Below are positions 63,445 to 64,000 of a stretch of DNA of 64,000 nucleotides, piece by piece; the first letter of the stretch is position 1; each line of letters starts with the position of its first letter. The position numbers and the translations under genes were made by a program. This DNA is from Sulfurovum sp. FS08-3 (GTDB taxonomy: Bacteria; Campylobacterota; Campylobacteria; Campylobacterales; Sulfurovaceae), in assembly GCA_000830175.1 (NCBI GenBank), contig JQIS01000001.1, positions 345,482 to 409,481 on the forward strand, in the 5' to 3' direction. The notes beneath the pieces were generated by a model. It saw only the letters and a program-made list of their open reading frames with translations. It was not told the DNA's origin and made no database searches.

Positions 63445-64000
63445 ATGAAAGCCTATCATAAAATTTATAAACTATTACTATTGTTAATATTTATGGCACT
63501 ACCGCAAAGTTTGATGGCGGCTAATCAAAGACCTTTATTGGATGATGTATCGACTCAAACTATTTTTTTGGGAGCATCACTCAATATCCAAACCAATGCA
63601 AGTGACCCTGATAGCGACCCTTTGACCTACACGCTTAGTGGAAACAGTGATTTGTCAATTTCGCAAAGTGGATTGATTACGGGGACACCTACGACCATCG
63701 GGAGTTCAACCGTTACCATTACTGTAAGTGATGGGGCATTGAGTAAATCCCAATCTTTTACATTGACAGTCAAGAATAATCCACCTACTATTGTATCAAT
63801 TTCTAATCAAACCGCTTACAAAGGAGTGCCTTTTAGTTATCAAGTTCAAGCAAATGATTTGGATGGTCATGCTTTAACCTACACCGAAAACAGCTCTTTT
63901 CTCTCGATAGATTCCAATGGATTGCTTACGGGTACATTCCCTACGTCAGGAAAAACCTATAGCGTAAAAGTAACGGTGAAAGATAGTCTAAATGCCAGTG
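63445..64000 (+). CDS. Exported protein with He_PIG/cadherin-like repeats (3' end outside window)
   Basis: The frame stays open to the window edge (185 codons seen). Signal peptide MKAYHKIYKLLLLLIFMALP...LMAA, then two Ig-like repeats: NQRPLLDDVSTQTIFLGASL...LISGTPTT-like (GLITGTPTTIGS) and a second starting NNPPTIVSISNQTAYKGVPF with GLLTGTFPTSG. ATG at 63445 is seven bases after AAAGGA. Related in style to the 51498 lipoprotein, but without a lipobox. Confidence 0.8.
   Translation, partial: MKAYHKIYKLLLLLIFMALPQSLMAANQRPLLDDVSTQTIFLGASLNIQTNASDPDSDPLTYTLSGNSDLSISQSGLITGTPTTIGSSTVTITVSDGALSKSQSFTLTVKNNPPTIVSISNQTAYKGVPFSYQVQANDLDGHALTYTENSSFLSIDSNGLLTGTFPTSGKTYSVKVTVKDSLNAS

Overview
The window is a low-GC bacterial chromosome segment that reads as Campylobacterota (Epsilonproteobacteria), most like the sulfur-oxidising Sulfurimonas/Sulfurovum side. 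This rests on protein style and gene neighbourhoods: a TPR gene followed by rnhA-rnc-aroC, gap next to nadD, a tlpA-like lipoprotein next to ftsY, mqnC (futalosine route to menaquinone) followed by a non-catalytic M16 protein and recG, and a short RecG. TTG starts are unusually common (pyrG, a histidine kinase, the NosL-like gene, rnhA, nadD, the M16 gene).

Layout. 1-4.5 kb: end of dnaN, pyrG, recJ and a phosphoribosyltransferase. 4.4-7.1 kb: an AAA/PD-(D/E)XK protein, an LprI-like protein and tRNA-Arg. 7.2-12.6 kb: moaD-moaE-maf, a TerB-like protein, fabG, a two-component pair, a GNAT toxin-antitoxin cassette and a thioredoxin-like protein. 12.6-15.7 kb: a DUF2202 lipoprotein, a DUF2269 protein and an SDR-DoxX fusion. 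16-23 kb: NosL-like lipoprotein, TPR protein, rnhA, rnc, aroC, SNF2 helicase. 23-30 kb: Type III restriction-modification, galU, an orphan Ter-type protein kinase. 30-35.5 kb: K+ channel pair, pseudopilin, a histidine kinase with a collapsed sensor and a truncated response regulator. 35.7-43.6 kb: an accessory stretch with a broken ParE-type module, a Ter-type phosphoribosyltransferase, an intact VapBC-type module, carbonic anhydrase, gap, nadD, a truncated BrnT/BrnA module, a possible small nuclease toxin and AT-rich orphans. 43.9-51.2 kb: htpG, dnaK, grpE, ruvA, tlpA-like, ftsY. 51.5-58.3 kb: secreted and outer-membrane proteins. 58.4-64 kb: bcp, mqnC, M16 protein, recG and the start of another Ig-repeat protein.

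The most interesting structure is recurrent. Three small gene cassettes (antitoxin+GNAT toxin; VapBC; DUF2202 lipoprotein) each sit directly downstream of an intact gene, on the same strand, and each is followed by a second copy of that gene's 3' end (154, 99 and about 39 bp). This is the geometry left by Campbell-type or att-site integration of a circle carrying a gene 3' end, yet no integrase is present and the cassettes are only about 0.9-1.4 kb. A K+ channel operon nearby is bracketed by about 54 bp direct repeats that carry a duplicated promoter. Intergenic regions also hold at least five families of palindromic REP/MITE-like repeats, some of which lie at the ends of broken genes.

All functional calls are from reading the sequence and from knowledge of protein families; no database search was possible.
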